A stretch of 64,000 nucleotides of DNA from Terfezia claveryi (GCA_015179025.1 WHUX01000010.1:496001-560000); one strand, 5' to 3'; shown: positions 37,275-49,056, numbered from the stretch's first letter. Program-made: numbers and translations. The notes: generated by a model not told the origin, from the sequence alone.

Positions 37275-38552
37275 TCACTGTGCCGCAGCTCCGCACCATA
37301 CCTTCACTCCGCCCTCCACTCCTTCGCAAACCCCACCTATTATCTCGGCAACGCTTTTTTTTATCCATCGTTTCACTATCACAGCACCCTCGTCTCTCCT
37401 GCTTCTCAAGCCTTCCTGGGGCTGATTGTGTCTATATCTGGATCTCCCTGTATCTGGGTCTGCTAAAATCCATCTAAGGGCACCTATTATAAGCACTCGC
37501 CAAACCCAATGTAGCAACACGCAAGTTTGATTGACAAGTCTTTCCCGTAATCGATATCTCCGCTCAGTAGCTATGACGTCTTCAGCATATGCTTTAGCCC
37601 GAGGGTAAAGGTAGTGGAGGAGAATCATAAACTGGAAAGTGATAAATGCCATGAATCGGTGGATTGATGGGCTTTGAAGGTCCTTCTGCAAGGGAGACTG
37701 AGCTCTAGATGCTGCCGGCAAATTAGGAAGGCCTGGAGCAGTTGGTGGAGTAGAAGTATAGTACTGGTGCCGGCAGAACTCGTTGTTGAGGTTATTCTCA
37801 ATGTGTTGAACAGCAGAGCAGTAGAGCTGTGGTTGAGCACAGTGCTCTTGGATAGAAGGATTATTCGAAATCATTGCTTCCTGTCTCTCCCTCAAAAGAA
37901 ATAGCTGCCATTTAAGTTCCCTCTCTTTCAAGCAAAATGTGCATGTGCAAAGCTGCATCCCATGCAATAAGTCTCCATACTCGGGACCATTTTGTACAGA
38001 TGCTTCCCCTGTGCCTTCTCCTGGGGATGATGATCCTCTACTCCCCCTCGGTCTTTCGTCGGATGCCACATGAGTATTACCCTTTTCGGCTGGTGGCTTG
38101 TCACTACCAAGAAGTCTGCTCAGTAGTCCCCTAGGACGGTCGCTCCTTGCTAAGAGCATAACTGAAGTCGTTGACATCTGTCGTATGGCAGAAGAAAGGA
38201 TATCATCCTGAGATTCCGTGAACTCCATCCTCTGGGTAGCTGCCAACTGTACGCCATGCTCATCTGACTCAAACTGCATAACTGATGCAGGAACATCCTC
38301 CTGATTCCGAACCGTTGTCGTAGAGGCCCCCTTGAGGCCCACCATACAACCCTGCTTCTTTCTATCTGTGCCCTCCTCTATGCCTTTTGTTAATTCCTTC
38401 GAGGGCGTTTCCGCGTCTCTAGAATTGTTGTGAATCAATGGATCGAAGTTTATCGTGGGATCGAGATTTATCGCAGGAGAAGGCTTTGAATGAGTTTGTC
38501 TGAGTATGTCGGCCGCTGCGCGCAACAAAATTATGGGAACGTCCAAGATCAT
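37275..38552 (-). CDS. Unrecognised protein with two hydrophobic segments
   Basis: A single open frame of 425 residues from the first ATG at 38552. The frame opens further upstream without an ATG, and a TTATTGCAGG acceptor-like word lies just before it, so a short 5' exon is possible. I do not recognise the family. The start MILDVPIILLRAAADILRQ is amphipathic or hydrophobic. A Ser/Gly/Pro-rich part follows, then a cysteine cluster (LCTCTFCLKEREL, C202, C204, C207). Two likely membrane helices lie near residues 301-316 (FMAFITFQFMILLHYL) and 340-364 (LVNQTCVLLHWVWRVLIIGALRWIL), joined by a charged loop. The end is basic and amphipathic. It sits among housekeeping genes of the same strand. Confidence 0.65.
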   Translation of the reverse strand: MILDVPIILLRAAADILRQTHSKPSPAINLDPTINFDPLIHNNSRDAETPSKELTKGIEEGTDRKKQGCMVGLKGASTTTVRNQEDVPASVMQFESDEHGVQLAATQRMEFTESQDDILSSAIRQMSTTSVMLLARSDRPRGLLSRLLGSDKPPAEKGNTHVASDERPRGSRGSSSPGEGTGEASVQNGPEYGDLLHGMQLCTCTFCLKERELKWQLFLLRERQEAMISNNPSIQEHCAQPQLYCSAVQHIENNLNNEFCRHQYYTSTPPTAPGLPNLPAASRAQSPLQKDLQSPSIHRFMAFITFQFMILLHYLYPRAKAYAEDVIATERRYRLRERLVNQTCVLLHWVWRVLIIGALRWILADPDTGRSRYRHNQPQEGLRSRRDEGAVIVKRWIKKSVAEIIGGVCEGVEGGVKVWCGAAAQ

Positions 38553-40244
38553 TCTAGTAGATGATCCCTCTAAGGCTGAGCAATTCTTTAACTCCACCGA
38601 AGCCCTGCAATAAGAGACCTTCCGTCATTCCCTTGCAAATTTATCCATTACGGCATATTTGGAGCGGGGTGGCGGGTATGGCCGGTATGATATTAGTTGT
38701 GAAACTCTAAAATATCTGAAGCTTTCTAGGTTTTGTACCAATGACCATGGCCTATATCATATCGAATGAGTTAAGGCATATGTATTCTAGTATCAATCCA
38801 AACACATACATACAAGGCTGTAAATGGGGCATTAGCTGAGTAGGATCTTCTTCTGACACCGCGTACGCGAATGGCAGCCCCACATGAATATATGTTCACG
38901 TGTAAGGGCAGATCATTCTCTATGGCTCTTTTGGTAAATATCCTTACGAGGTCAAACAGTAATAATAGAGTAGTGTATAGTATATAATCTGGTTAATATG
39001 ACTCCTTAGGCAGCCGAATGACATTCAGAACATGCAACACTCCACCAGTGCATGAATGCGACTAAAGTAGGTATTTAAGTAAATCTAGAGATGTAAATGT
39101 ACATTAAGGCAGGCATGCCTGGGGTAATTCTCCCAATAAGAGTTGCGAGAATTTGTTACCCTGAGCTGCAGGATACAAATGGCCAACAACAACACAGGAG
39201 GTGACTATAAGGAAGGGCCTATGAACATATTATTCTTCCCTATTGATATTTAGGACCGTCGCGGCCCACACTGGCCACAGGTGCCCACAGGTCTAGTCTA
39301 GTTGCCACAGGTCCTAGTATCTATGACCTGCCTTTGCCCTACTCAATCCTTGCGTGCTCTTCACCGGTAGCTTCATCATCGAAAAACGTACTAGGCCCGG
39401 TTGCTTCTTCCAGATTTTTTTCGGATCCCCGACTTGAAATAATCAGCGTGTTCTCGATCGTCGAACAGTGGCTGTTGTGGCAAGCCAAGTTCTCCTTCAT
39501 CTGAGTATCATGTAAATAGATGCTCATGTAACAAAAAAAAAAAAAAAAATACTCGTGTGCACCAGGTATGACCAGGTATGACCAGCATTGAAAGGCTTCC
39601 TGCCCGTACAAGTCGGATACGCTCTTCTGCAGAAATCGGATAGGGGGGGAGGGGGAGGGGGGTTATGACTACTTAAGAAGATAAAGTTGATGCAAGAGCA
39701 AGTGGAGTAAGACAATAAATGCCTACAGCAGGAAGAGACAAGGGGTTTCCAGCAGAGCCCGCAGAAGAAAACGTAGAGGCCGAATCTGCAGAGAGGAAGA
39801 TAAAAATATATTCGGGAGTAAGGATGTATAAAGATATTGAAGAGAGGGAGAACCCAAAGCCGAGCCAGCCACCACGGTTGATCCAAGGGGTCAAGTCTCT
39901 CGGGACATGGGCCGGAGGAAGTATTGTTGGGTGAGAGGTATATGTGAGTGAGCGGGATAAGTTCCTCCCGGCTGTAGCTTTGGGAGGGATGGGGCTTCCG
40001 AATAACGTGCTGTGAGGGGCCACCCAAGTAACCTCAGCGCTGGAGCTCGACGCGAATTGCCCCCAATGACATCGGATATTCGCGGTCCGGTGATGTTTAG
40101 GCGTATTTGTGAAATTGATAATAACAAATACTCCGGGTCGCGAGCCTCCGACCCCACCGTATTATATAACCCCGTTTTACCAGAAACGCATAAGCTCCGT
40201 GATATTTCCAGTATAAAAAAAGGCTACGACTCCGCTTGTAGCTG
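38553..40244. other. Intergenic, mostly without features
   Basis: No complete gene is seen. A CCACAGGT repeat lies at about 39270-39315 and an ACCAGGTATG repeat at about 39563-39583. A possible gene fragment at 39719-39931 is listed separately. Confidence 0.5.
39719..39931 (+). pseudogene. Possible fragment resembling the C-terminal part of an actin-related protein
   Basis: A 71-codon frame with protein-like composition contains ERKIKIYSGVRMYKD and RLIQGVKSLGTWAGGSIVG. The block SLGTWAGGSIV recalls the WxGGS segment near the end of divergent actin-related proteins such as Arp10. It ends just where a GGTGAGAGG donor-like word occurs. No further exon of such a gene can be seen on either side, so it is either a remnant or chance. 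The match is from memory of the motif only. Confidence 0.25.
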
Positions 40245-41189
40245 TTACTTCCCCTCCCCAATACCTTCTACCCCATCTCTATCTCCCTTCTCATACAAGC
40301 ATCCCCTCAACCCTCTCCACACCGCTTCACAAACCCTCCTTCCCGGCAACGTTCTCGGGAACACCACCACAATTTCCTCCTCCCCCATCACCACCACTCC
40401 CAGAAAAAACCTAACCTCAAACCCCACAAATCCCTCATGGATCCAAACATCCTGAATCTGGCTCGTGGGGATAAATCTCGTAGTTCCCCCGTGCCCTAGG
40501 AAAGAGGTAAAACTCCAGTTTGAGCTCTGCCCTGGAAGGGGGGTATTCGGGAAGAGTTTTTGGAAGATTGAGCTTAGGAGGGTGAGGAGGGGAGTGAGGA
40601 GGAAGCTTGCGAGTGGGGATAGTAAGGTTGGTAGGGGGGAGAGGAGGAAGAGGGGGCTGAATGTTGAGGAGGGGCAGGTGCGTGTTTGGATGCCGAGGTT
40701 GCGCATTATTAGGAGGGATTCTTCTGTGGTGGAATATTAACAAAATTCAGGTACCAGCCTTCAATTGAATCATGAATACGTACCAGTATAACCCCTCCTC
40801 CCGGCCCATCCCCCTCCCATTACCAACCCAGCGCCAATCCACCACCACTCCATCCCTCTGGCGCAACTAACAAGCAACCTCACCATTCCCAATCCCCCAT
40901 CCCCACTAGTACTCTCAACCCACCTCCCCACCCTCCCCCGCCCCATTCCCCAACAAAGCTCCTCAACGCTTCCCCCTCTCATCACAACCTCATCCCTATA
41001 CTTGACTCCCCCCAAAAAAATCCACACCCCCACAACAAGTGCCTTGACAACAACACTCCACGCAAGTAAGAGGTACCTCGTCCATAAATTCTTTGGCGGG
41101 ATCGGGGCAGTGGTGACGGTGTACTCTATTGTCGTTGGAGACGGGCAGCGCGTCACGAGGCGAGGGGTGGAGGTTGTGAAGGGGTACAT
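40245..41189 (-). CDS. GPI15: GPI15 / PIG-H subunit of the GPI-GlcNAc transferase
   Basis: Two exons on the minus strand, 41189-40784 and 40723-40245, give 294 residues. The protein is a small subunit of the ER complex that adds GlcNAc to phosphatidylinositol, the first step of GPI-anchor synthesis. The start region TSTPRLVTRCPSPTTIEYTV precedes a membrane segment (about 39-60). After the intron comes EESLLIMRNLGIQT, the beginning of the PIG-H domain. Further on are RFIPTSQIQDVWIHEGFVGFEVRFFLGVVV, EEEIVVVFPRTLPGR and VWRGLRGCLY, which define the family. The frame is open upstream of 41189 but without a better ATG. A second hydrophobic stretch (LFLLSPLPTLLSPLASFLLTPLL) lies within the domain. 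Confidence 0.92.
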
Positions 41190-41540
41190 TTTCTGGATTT
41201 GCGGCAGCGTTACAATAATGTGGGTTGATCTAGTCTTGTCGCGCAGGGGTCCGTGTTTGATTGAGCGCACGAGTTTGGTTAGCTGTTCAACGTTTACACT
41301 AATTTCTATCACAATTTATGAAAGTACTCCACAAGGTAGTGAGATCATCTACAAGGATATGTTCAATTCAATTTGACTGAATTTGTTTTCACGAAGAAAT
41401 AACTACCCGAGATATCAAGGCTAGATCCACCAAGTTTCTGTACGCCATACCCCGCTGAACTAAAGAGTAGCTGAAAGCCAACTTAGTTCAAAAGAATCTT
41501 CCATATGCACATACCTACTTGCTCTTTTCCCATCTCACCG

Positions 41541-44500
41541 CTAGAGGGCCGCAAAATCTGCGGGCACCTCCCAACCATGTATCCTACAAGCTCTGATGTA
41601 TGCTTCCTTAGCTTCTCCCGCCCCATATGTCTGAATACCACGTCCAAGCACAAGGCGAGCTGGTCGTGGTTCCATGCTTGTCATTGCCATTCGGACCTGC
41701 AATAAAACAGATTCCAAGCTCGATACCGCAGACCATCCACTATTTGTGAGTAGCTGTAATATCATGTCAGCAAATGCTTATTTATCAATTCATGGTACCG
41801 TAACATACCTCCATGCAGAGTGCCCCTCCAAGAGTAACATGCCCTCCTCCTCCTTGTTGAAATCCCAGAAACCTGGGTTTGATAACTCTTATAAATGGGG
41901 GACTCATTGGGAAATTGCTTCCAAACCTTGCTTCCAAGGTGATGCTTTTTAATCCTAGCGACTTCATATCCTGCGATAGTGGAAGATTCTCGTCAAAGCT
42001 GTGAAATTCAAAAATCCATTGGTATACATTGGTTACTGAGTCGGGATTTATGTACCATCCCAATTCATGAGGAGGTGTGCTCTCTTGGGTTTTAAGCACC
42101 GCTTTCAGCTCTCCCTGTAGACGCCTTGTTGCTGTACTTGAAGCATATGATGGTGGTGGAATCAATGGAATATCCAACATGTCGAGGCTCCCTGGAACAA
42201 AATCGGTAAGTGGGGTGGTTTCTTTTTTCTTCGAGCTGCCAATTCCAAATAGGTTTGCAGCTCTCGAAAAGAGTGATGTGCCTGCATTTTTGGTTGCCCC
42301 TTCATCATCGGAGAGCAAGATCAGTAGGTCCTCATGCTCGGTCTCGACGGTGGCGTCAGAGTCGTAATCCCCGTCGAGTGTGATTACGTTGGATTTTGAG
42401 CCCAGAGCTTTACTGACTTTGGATCGTCGGACTTTAAATAATTTACCTGAACTGGTTGGTCCAGGCGCTAGCGCAGCTGCTACTTGTGTCCTCTCTGGTG
42501 CTTTCCCACTTCCGTTGAAGCGGGTAGTGATCGCAGCTGGAATGATGAGCTTTTCGTTTTTCGTGTTCAGTGGAGTCATCAGAGGATCTTGCTCAAATAT
42601 TAAGTTTGGTACAGCTATAGATGCTTTGAATTCATAGTCAGATTTTTTTTGGAATCTGGCCTCCTTTGGGGTGGCTTGAGCTGCTCCAGCCGCAGGTGGT
42701 TTTGGAGGAAAGTCCTTCTGCATAGTAACGAATAAATAACGTGTTTGAATCCAATCCAGTTGAGCAACAACAAGGTGTGGGGTCTGTACGATCCTATTAA
42801 TACTCACAATCTAGAGCACTAGTTAAGAAGGCAGGACTAACCGTTGAAACAAACTCACTGGGTGCGTTTATTATTTCGTTGAGACAGAAGGCTTGATTCA
42901 CCTTCAAACAGCTATTCGACCACACGAGATGGACTTGATTGCTTTTACCGAGCTGACCGCTGTAGTGTAGGCTCGTACTCAGGTGTAAGCTGTGATAACA
43001 TCCATGTCCAAAAGCACGGCCATGACTAGTCTTCTTGAAATGGAGGCCTTCTCGAACAATGGAATGCCAATTAGCAAGGGGCGAGCCATGAAAGGCGAAT
43101 AGTGTAGGATCTTCAAATAAGTTAGTATTCTACCTTTCTCACATAGGTCTCTGTAACGTCTTACATTTTAATGCATGTTTCTGTTGGGCTTCCTTGACTG
43201 CTTTCACAAATCTTTGTTCCTTATCAGGGGCCCCCATAGCGAATCTGAATTGGATATAATCACCCATTCCCCACACGCGGGATTCTCTGGTATCCTCCGC
43301 TTTATTTCCCTCTTTATCAACCTCATCAACAGGGATAATACAACTTCGATTGCTGGCAATGATCCACCTCAAAACACCGCAGGCTGCTGGAGAAATCCTG
43401 TCTATCCAATTCCGGAGAGAAGCTTGGGATGCTATCGTCGTATTCTCCTCTAACCAGGTCTTCATGTCATACACAGGAGGTATAGTATCTATAATTTCAG
43501 TTATTGCGGCTTGCTTGCCCACATAATCCAGTTCATCAAAATTAACGGAAAATGTCGTGCATGTAACTTGTTCGCAACCTTCATCAGGAGCACCCTGCGG
43601 AGTAACTGGCTGAGCGCCAACAGCATCCATAGGTGTGGAAATAGGCTTTACAACTGGCATGGACAGGGTTATATTTGGAAAACAGGAAGTATCTTCCACT
43701 CTGTAATAGTACGTGTCTACTGCCTGTGGATTACGTGCACGAATCCACTCTCCGCGTTTCAATGGAGATGTGATGCCATAAGTGCAACTTAAGGTATGCG
43801 GCAGCTCTGATCGATCCAATTCTGCTTGGAAATTCAGTGGATCGGGATCAATAGTGTCACGTCGTGGTACCAACAAGCTGGATAATTAGCAATCGCCTGA
43901 TAGTGGAAGGATAGTTGAGGAGACTTACTTCATGCCATTCGGGAAGTCTGTGAGAGAATTGCTCTTTGCACTAGCATAACAAAAGCTAATGAGTAGATCA
44001 ACAACAGTGGGTTGGCTGATGATCTCGTATTCTATGCTTGGGCCAAACCCGAGAGCCATGTATTGATATAGGCAAAGCGGATTCGAGCATACGTAAGGCT
44101 TGAGGGCCTCGAAACTGTTGTTGATTTTATTATGGCAAACCAAACAGAACTCGGTGCATCGGACAAGATGACGCAAAGTATATTGCATCGCAATGAGAGG
44201 GAAGGATGCCGCTGTCGGGGAAGGGACATCCGTCAGTGAATCGAGAACGACGATTGCTGGGAGATTTGCTGGAGTATCTTCAGTGGTGCGATAGTTCTCC
44301 AAGTTCGGTATATGTTGAGGCTGCTTCCCTTGCCAATCTATTTTAAAGTACGTTAATAAGAGGTTTGTATAAAACAGGTTAAATACATACCAGCAAGGAA
44401 TCGCTCTGATCCATCCCAAGACAACTTATACTCTACTCTCTGTATCACCAAATCTATCAATCTTGAGTTAAGCAGCTCGTTAAGAGGCCTAGAGATGAAA

Positions 44501-45580
44501 ATTCCCCTGAATCCTTCATCAGCTGCCTTGCTGCCTTCATCATATACATTTTCATTCTGCATTGGCTGCACCTTTGAGAAGGCGCTGATTGCCTCGGTAT
44601 GTGTAGGCTTATAGTGTTTTGACATTCCTACACAGAACTGAACCGACTGTTTTGCATGATAGCTGTGCCTCAGTAATATCGCTAGAGGTTTGTAGTAATG
44701 ATTGAAGTGTATCAAGAGTATAAGATAGCGGTTCTTGTCCAACTTCCAGGCATTGACAGCTTCGTCACTGAGACCCAACTTCGATATCTTAATAGATAGG
44801 GAAATGTAACAGTCAATTCCACCTTTAATATCCCCCAAAACTCCAACACGGAACCCAGCAGATTTTGCTTCCCTCAAATCCCGCCTCAAGTCAGGCAAGA
44901 TCTCAGGGCGGTTGTTGTCATTGAGTGCATCATTCATCTGGGCATCTTCGTGATCGACCTCATCAAGGTGTGCTGCGCCGTCATCCGACCATCCACCTAT
45001 AGAGTCATTGTCCTCCTCTTCTTCCATCAAATCATCTTCATCTTCAAAATCAGCCATAAACGTATCCTCATCCTCATATTCGGTAGTATATCCTGGCTTC
45101 ATTGCTTTTCTGCTTCCGTGTTTCTGTAAAACAACTTTATTCAAGCTCATGACAATAAGCTGTATCAGCTGGAAAAGGGAAAGTCCATGCCCCTCAACTG
45201 TGGTCAGTGCATCTGTGATGTATGCAGGAACTTCCGAAGATGACGTATACAGATAAGTTTGGTGATCACTAGGGTAGTCCCCAAGATCTATACTAACATC
45301 AGACAAAGCTAGCTTTCGGATGGGAGAATCCAACTAACCTGGTATCAGCCCTGTAATCTCAATATGGCCCTCAAGCCCACTGCTAGTTGGTGGCTTGTAA
45401 GAAATGATGAAGCTGCCGTCATCTTCACCTCGCCTTACGCCTATAATTTTACCACAATAATCAGTTGTGGTCCTCCAGTTGACAACCAAAGAGCAAAACT
45501 TCAAACCAACTTTCAATGTTATTGTCTGGTGGTGTCTGAGAGACCTCTGTTAGGTGTTGTAGGTATTGCTTGCGTGGCAT
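41541..45580 (-). CDS. PARP catalytic domain fused to ubiquitin-conjugating (E2) domain
   Basis: Eight exons on the minus strand: 45580-45511, 45440-45339, 45287-44391, 44337-43929, 43877-43165, 43110-42842, 42810-41809 and 41753-41541. They give 1224 residues. This is the fungal PARP-UBC architecture. The start MPRKQYLQHLTE and VRRGEDDGSF, then LGDYPSDHQTYLY, match that family. An acidic stretch and a Cys-rich segment (CTEFCLVCHNKI..YVCSNPLCLYQYMALG) follow. The PARP core has LRWIIASNR, LFAFHGSPLANWHSI (H738) and FGHGCYHSLHLS (Y769). Its end, VQTPHLVVAQLDWIQTRYLFV, has no Glu at the third triad position by my alignment. The E2 domain (about 1046-1224) has GWYINPDSVTNVYQWIFE, FPMSPPFIRVIKP, RFLGFQ and GGALCMELL with the probable active cysteine C1152. 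Likely ADP-ribosylation with ubiquitin transfer. The first intron's donor is uncertain. Confidence 0.9.
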
Positions 45581-45940
45581 ATTTCAGTTCGCCTAGAAAA
45601 ATGGTAAGGTGAAATCGAGGTAGGAGCTGATGATGGAAGGGCGATGTAGATGTAAAGTGTATCAAAACAAAGTTCTTGCATACGTGCAGGCGTCAACGTC
45701 AACGAGTCAGCAATAATCTGGCTTGGGTAGCCACTTAAGTGTAGATAAGATAACGGCGGGAGCCTACCGTATCAACAGTCAACTCTATGTATCTAGCAGG
45801 ATCTCATGTTTCTAGAAACAAAAGTACTATACACATATACCTCTTCAGCCGCACAGAGCCGCGATCGCATTCGTCGATCTGCAATACGTCAAAACTTATA
45901 CACACAGACAGTTGGATAGCAGTATGTTGATATGTTGATA

Positions 45941-45985
45941 CCGGGAAAACTGGTGAATAAGAGACCATGTCGGTTTTTGAGACAT
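45941..45985 (+). repeat. Left terminal inverted repeat of the pogo-type element
   Basis: Starts CCGGGAAAACTGGTGAATAA and is the exact reverse complement of 57118-57162. The TA just outside (45939-45940) is the target duplication. Confidence 0.95.
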
Positions 45986-46032
45986 TTCTAATTACAAAGC
46001 GCACTAATACTAATTCTACCTGAATCTGTTGC

Positions 46033-46285
46033 TTAGACAGGGGGCTCTACATGAACACCGTCTGTAGCCTCCACTATATACTCAACCTCTTCATCAGACC
46101 CCAACGCATCATCTATCTGCCATGGCCCTACCGTAATATCTGGGAGGCCACGCACATAAAGCTTTGTATCTTCAGTCCCATCAGGAGATAAAGAAATACC
46201 TGCCTGTTTAAAAGACTTAATGATACTCTCTTTTTCTCTATATGTAACCAAAGCCATGCTTGTCTAACTGCTTTAGTTATGAGAA
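46033..46285 (-). pseudogene. pogo/Fot1-type transposase, C-terminal part
   Basis: On the minus strand this resumes the transposase after the nested element. The right flank ends in SVGCRRI and this piece begins LITKAVRQAWLWLH. A one-base shift near 46225 leads to the frame ESIIKSFKQAGISLSPDGTEDTKLYVRGLP, which is the typical C-terminus of pogo-like transposases. It ends with a stop at 46033. Confidence 0.85.
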
Positions 46286-46305
46286 CATCAGCAACTACGT
46301 TATTT

Positions 46306-46334
46306 GCGTCAGGTGCGTCAGACGCACCTGACGC
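46306..46334. repeat. 29-bp perfect palindrome at the left end of the nested element
   Basis: Arms GCGTCAGGTGCGTC and GACGCACCTGACGC flank a single A at 46320. It lies 20 bases inside the left end and is probably a transposase-binding site or hairpin. Confidence 0.9.
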
Positions 46335-46639
46335 CATATAGCAAAACTCAACGTTGTGACGCAGAGGTATTTCCTCTAACTCTCGGGACGTACGATAACC
46401 ACTTCCAACGTTTCTACTCTAACTCTTACTTAAGCTGTGCTGTTACCATGCAAGCCGACGTCCCCGTTCTTAACGTTTCGCCTTTGAATTGACTTTGCTA
46501 ATACACTTTTACCTGTCTATCCTCCTGACCACATCTAACCTTCTGTTTCGTTCCCGTGTCACTGTTCATCTATTTCGTTCTCTCATGGTATCCATCTCCC
46601 AATCCTCTTTCCGGCGTTCCTTGCCCTTGCCCCACATCC

Positions 46640-46872
46640 TTAACTTCTCTATCCTACAATAGCTCTTCAGGTGTTCCTAATCCGACACCTCGCGTTTCTA
46701 TATTCTCCATCCTACGTTTGTCTTTCTGATGTTTCTTAGCCAAACCCCCGCGTTTCTAATTTCCCTATCCTATAATAGCCCTTAGATATTTTTAATCTGA
46801 CACCTCGCGTTCATAACTTGCCCTATCCAATAATTGCCCTTCAGATGTTTCTATTCCTACTCGTCATGTTCT
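46640..46872. repeat. Degenerate tandem array of about 57-bp units
   Basis: Four diverged units in a row share CTATCCTAYAATAGCYCTT, then a TTCAGRTGTTTCTAAT-like word and end in CCTCGCGTT. The array lies in the left subterminal part of the nested element. Confidence 0.75.
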
Positions 46873-47201
46873 TTACTTGACCATTATACTCTCTGCGTAT
46901 GCAAATGTTCTCCTTTTAATCTGCGTTCCATTTGCTAATTACCAAACATATCTTCCATAAACAAAAAAAAACCTCATTCACAGCAGAAGTTCCTTACGAT
47001 CTCCAACACAAGAAATGAAATCCAACGCAATGCATACTCTTTCCTCCACCAAATTACATCTACCAACCTTCCCCGTCCCAGCTTCCAGTGAACACGTTTT
47101 ATGAAAAAGAAACACACGACCACACGCAAGCAAAAGAAATACAGCTAACGAGATAACATAACCCCATAGAGAGAATAGCCTTGAAACTGACATAGAAAAA
47201 C

Positions 47202-48650
47202 CTATTCCCTCAAACATCCGACTTCTTCAGTCACTTTCTGTGTCCTCTTGTCTATATCCCCTGTCCCTGTCAGTGCATCATCAACCTCCGGGTTTAATGG
47301 TCCAGCCAATTCTACTGATGAATCTCTCAGTAGACTCCCTTCACGACGGCGCTTCTCCACTGGCACCTCTAATCTTTCATACGAGTGCTCTAGCTCCTTT
47401 CTCAATTCTGCCTCATATCGTGCTTCATCTTCGACTTGTGGTGCATCAACTGGTTCTACTTCCACCATCCTTACCTGAGCTGCAATCCGACGAGCCAAGT
47501 CAGCCTTGATGTTATTCACCATGAGGTCCTTTATTGCTTTTGGATGAATCTCCCATGTATTCATCAGCCTCTCATATGTGCCTGTTTTGCGTTAGTTCCT
47601 TGTCCAACATTGTGCATCCATTTGTTGCTCTTCATTGGTTATTCTCAACTTACACCAGGCGGTTTCGTATTTGAACTCCTGCATGACTGGATTACAATCT
47701 CCTGTCTTCCATGCTTTCAAACTGTGACGCATTGCTGAGGCCACAAAGCATATGAAGACACCATTGATTCTATCCAGAAAGCCGGGTCCCTATTCCCCTT
47801 CATTTTTGGGCCTTGGAAATACCGTTGATATATTATATTAACGATCTCCTCCGCACGGAACCGTCCCCTAAACTCCTTTTTGGACATCAATATTAGCGTC
47901 AGATATTGGACTGGTGGTGTTTGCCATCCGACCAACTTACATCCTGACTGCTTTGCCTGCAGATAAATCGATCTCCTTCCAGCAAGTACTCAACCTTTGT
48001 CTTCATACATTCCTTTGGTAACTGGCTAATACCATACACCCTCGTGATGCTTGCCCGACATTCATATATTAGATGTGCCCTTGTTCGGGAATGAATGCTT
48101 TTGAGCTGTTTCGAATCAGCAATCCAACGCCCCAAATCGGATTGGATATCATACAAATGTATCAACCGCTCTTACTCGTTCTATCTGGTGAGGCCCCGTT
48201 TGTGCCTTATCCCAGGCATGCTGTATGAGCAGGAGTAATTCACCCGGTGTTAGCAGAGGTTTCCTATAATATGTGTAGTTGGTCACAATCTTTTGTGTGG
48301 TACTCGCAAAAGGTTGTAAAATGTCGGGAATAGCTGAAAAGGATCGTGTTCCTCTTCCAATGCCCGGCGCGAGCACAGCAGTGTCAACGAAAGTTTCCAC
48401 TTCTGATTCGGAATCACTTCTGCCATCCTATGTCGGAATTAGCTTACAATCTGACCAAAATATCACCTTCTTATACAAACCTCATTATCGAATGTGATGT
48501 TATTTGTGAATGCCGCCGCAGTTTCAACTGTTGGTTGTGGTTGAATCACAGTTGCTACAATTTGAGAGGCCTTACGTTTACGGCTTGCCTGCCCAGTTGG
48601 CACAGTAGCTTGCTAGAGGTAGCTTGCTGGGAAGATGTTTTGCGAGGCAT
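47202..48650 (-). pseudogene. DUF6532-like companion gene of the nested element (frame-shifted)
   Basis: Minus strand. It starts MPRKTSSQQAT, followed by a 14-base duplication that shifts the frame. Introns are seen at 48480-48428 and 47940-47882 (GTAAGT donor, GCTAAT branch site), with another near 47620. The main blocks are QKIVTNYTYYRKPLLTPGELLLLIQHAWDKAQ, DLGRWIADSKQLKSIHSRTRAHLIYECRA, then FRAEEIVNIIYQRYFQGPKMKGNRDP and, after a one-base shift near 47785, VFICFVASAMRHSLKAWKTG. The tail is acidic with an RRIAAQVRMVEVE stretch. The order of blocks and the FQGPK..RDP/ALKAWKTG pattern resemble the DUF6532 family, often found beside fungal transposons. Another shift lies near 48150. The function of the family is unknown to me. 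Confidence 0.55.
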
Positions 48651-48774
48651 TGCGGATGAAAAAGACTTGCGCAGGAGGTTTGTATAGAAATATTCCAACG
48701 CAAAGCATCTAATCCATTTCTTTGAGCATACAACTTGCTAATTAAATCCCCCTCCAAAAAAAATTTAAAAATCC

Positions 48775-48900
48775 ACCCCCCTCCCAAAAAAAAAAAAAAG
48801 GAAAAAAAAAAACGAACACAGATCACCTAGACAAAAAAAAAGGAGAAAAAAACAATGAACACAGATCACCTAGACAAAAAAAAAGAAAAAAACAACGAAC
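48775..48900. repeat. A-rich tract with a duplicated 30-bp segment
   Basis: The word GAACACAGATCACCTAGACAA followed by an A run occurs twice (about 48814-48841 and 48854-48883), next to further A runs at 48785-48811. Confidence 0.75.
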
Positions 48901-49056
48901 AGTCCTCCGACACAGACCCTCTCCTTCCAATGCATACCGTCCTTAGATCAGATCCATCCAGGCCAAATTGGCCACATTTACTCCTGCCTCGTGCGTGGCT
49001 TGTTCTCTCGCCCTGCGTGCAGCTGGCGGAGCTCCCGGATCTTGTCCGGCTCTAGC

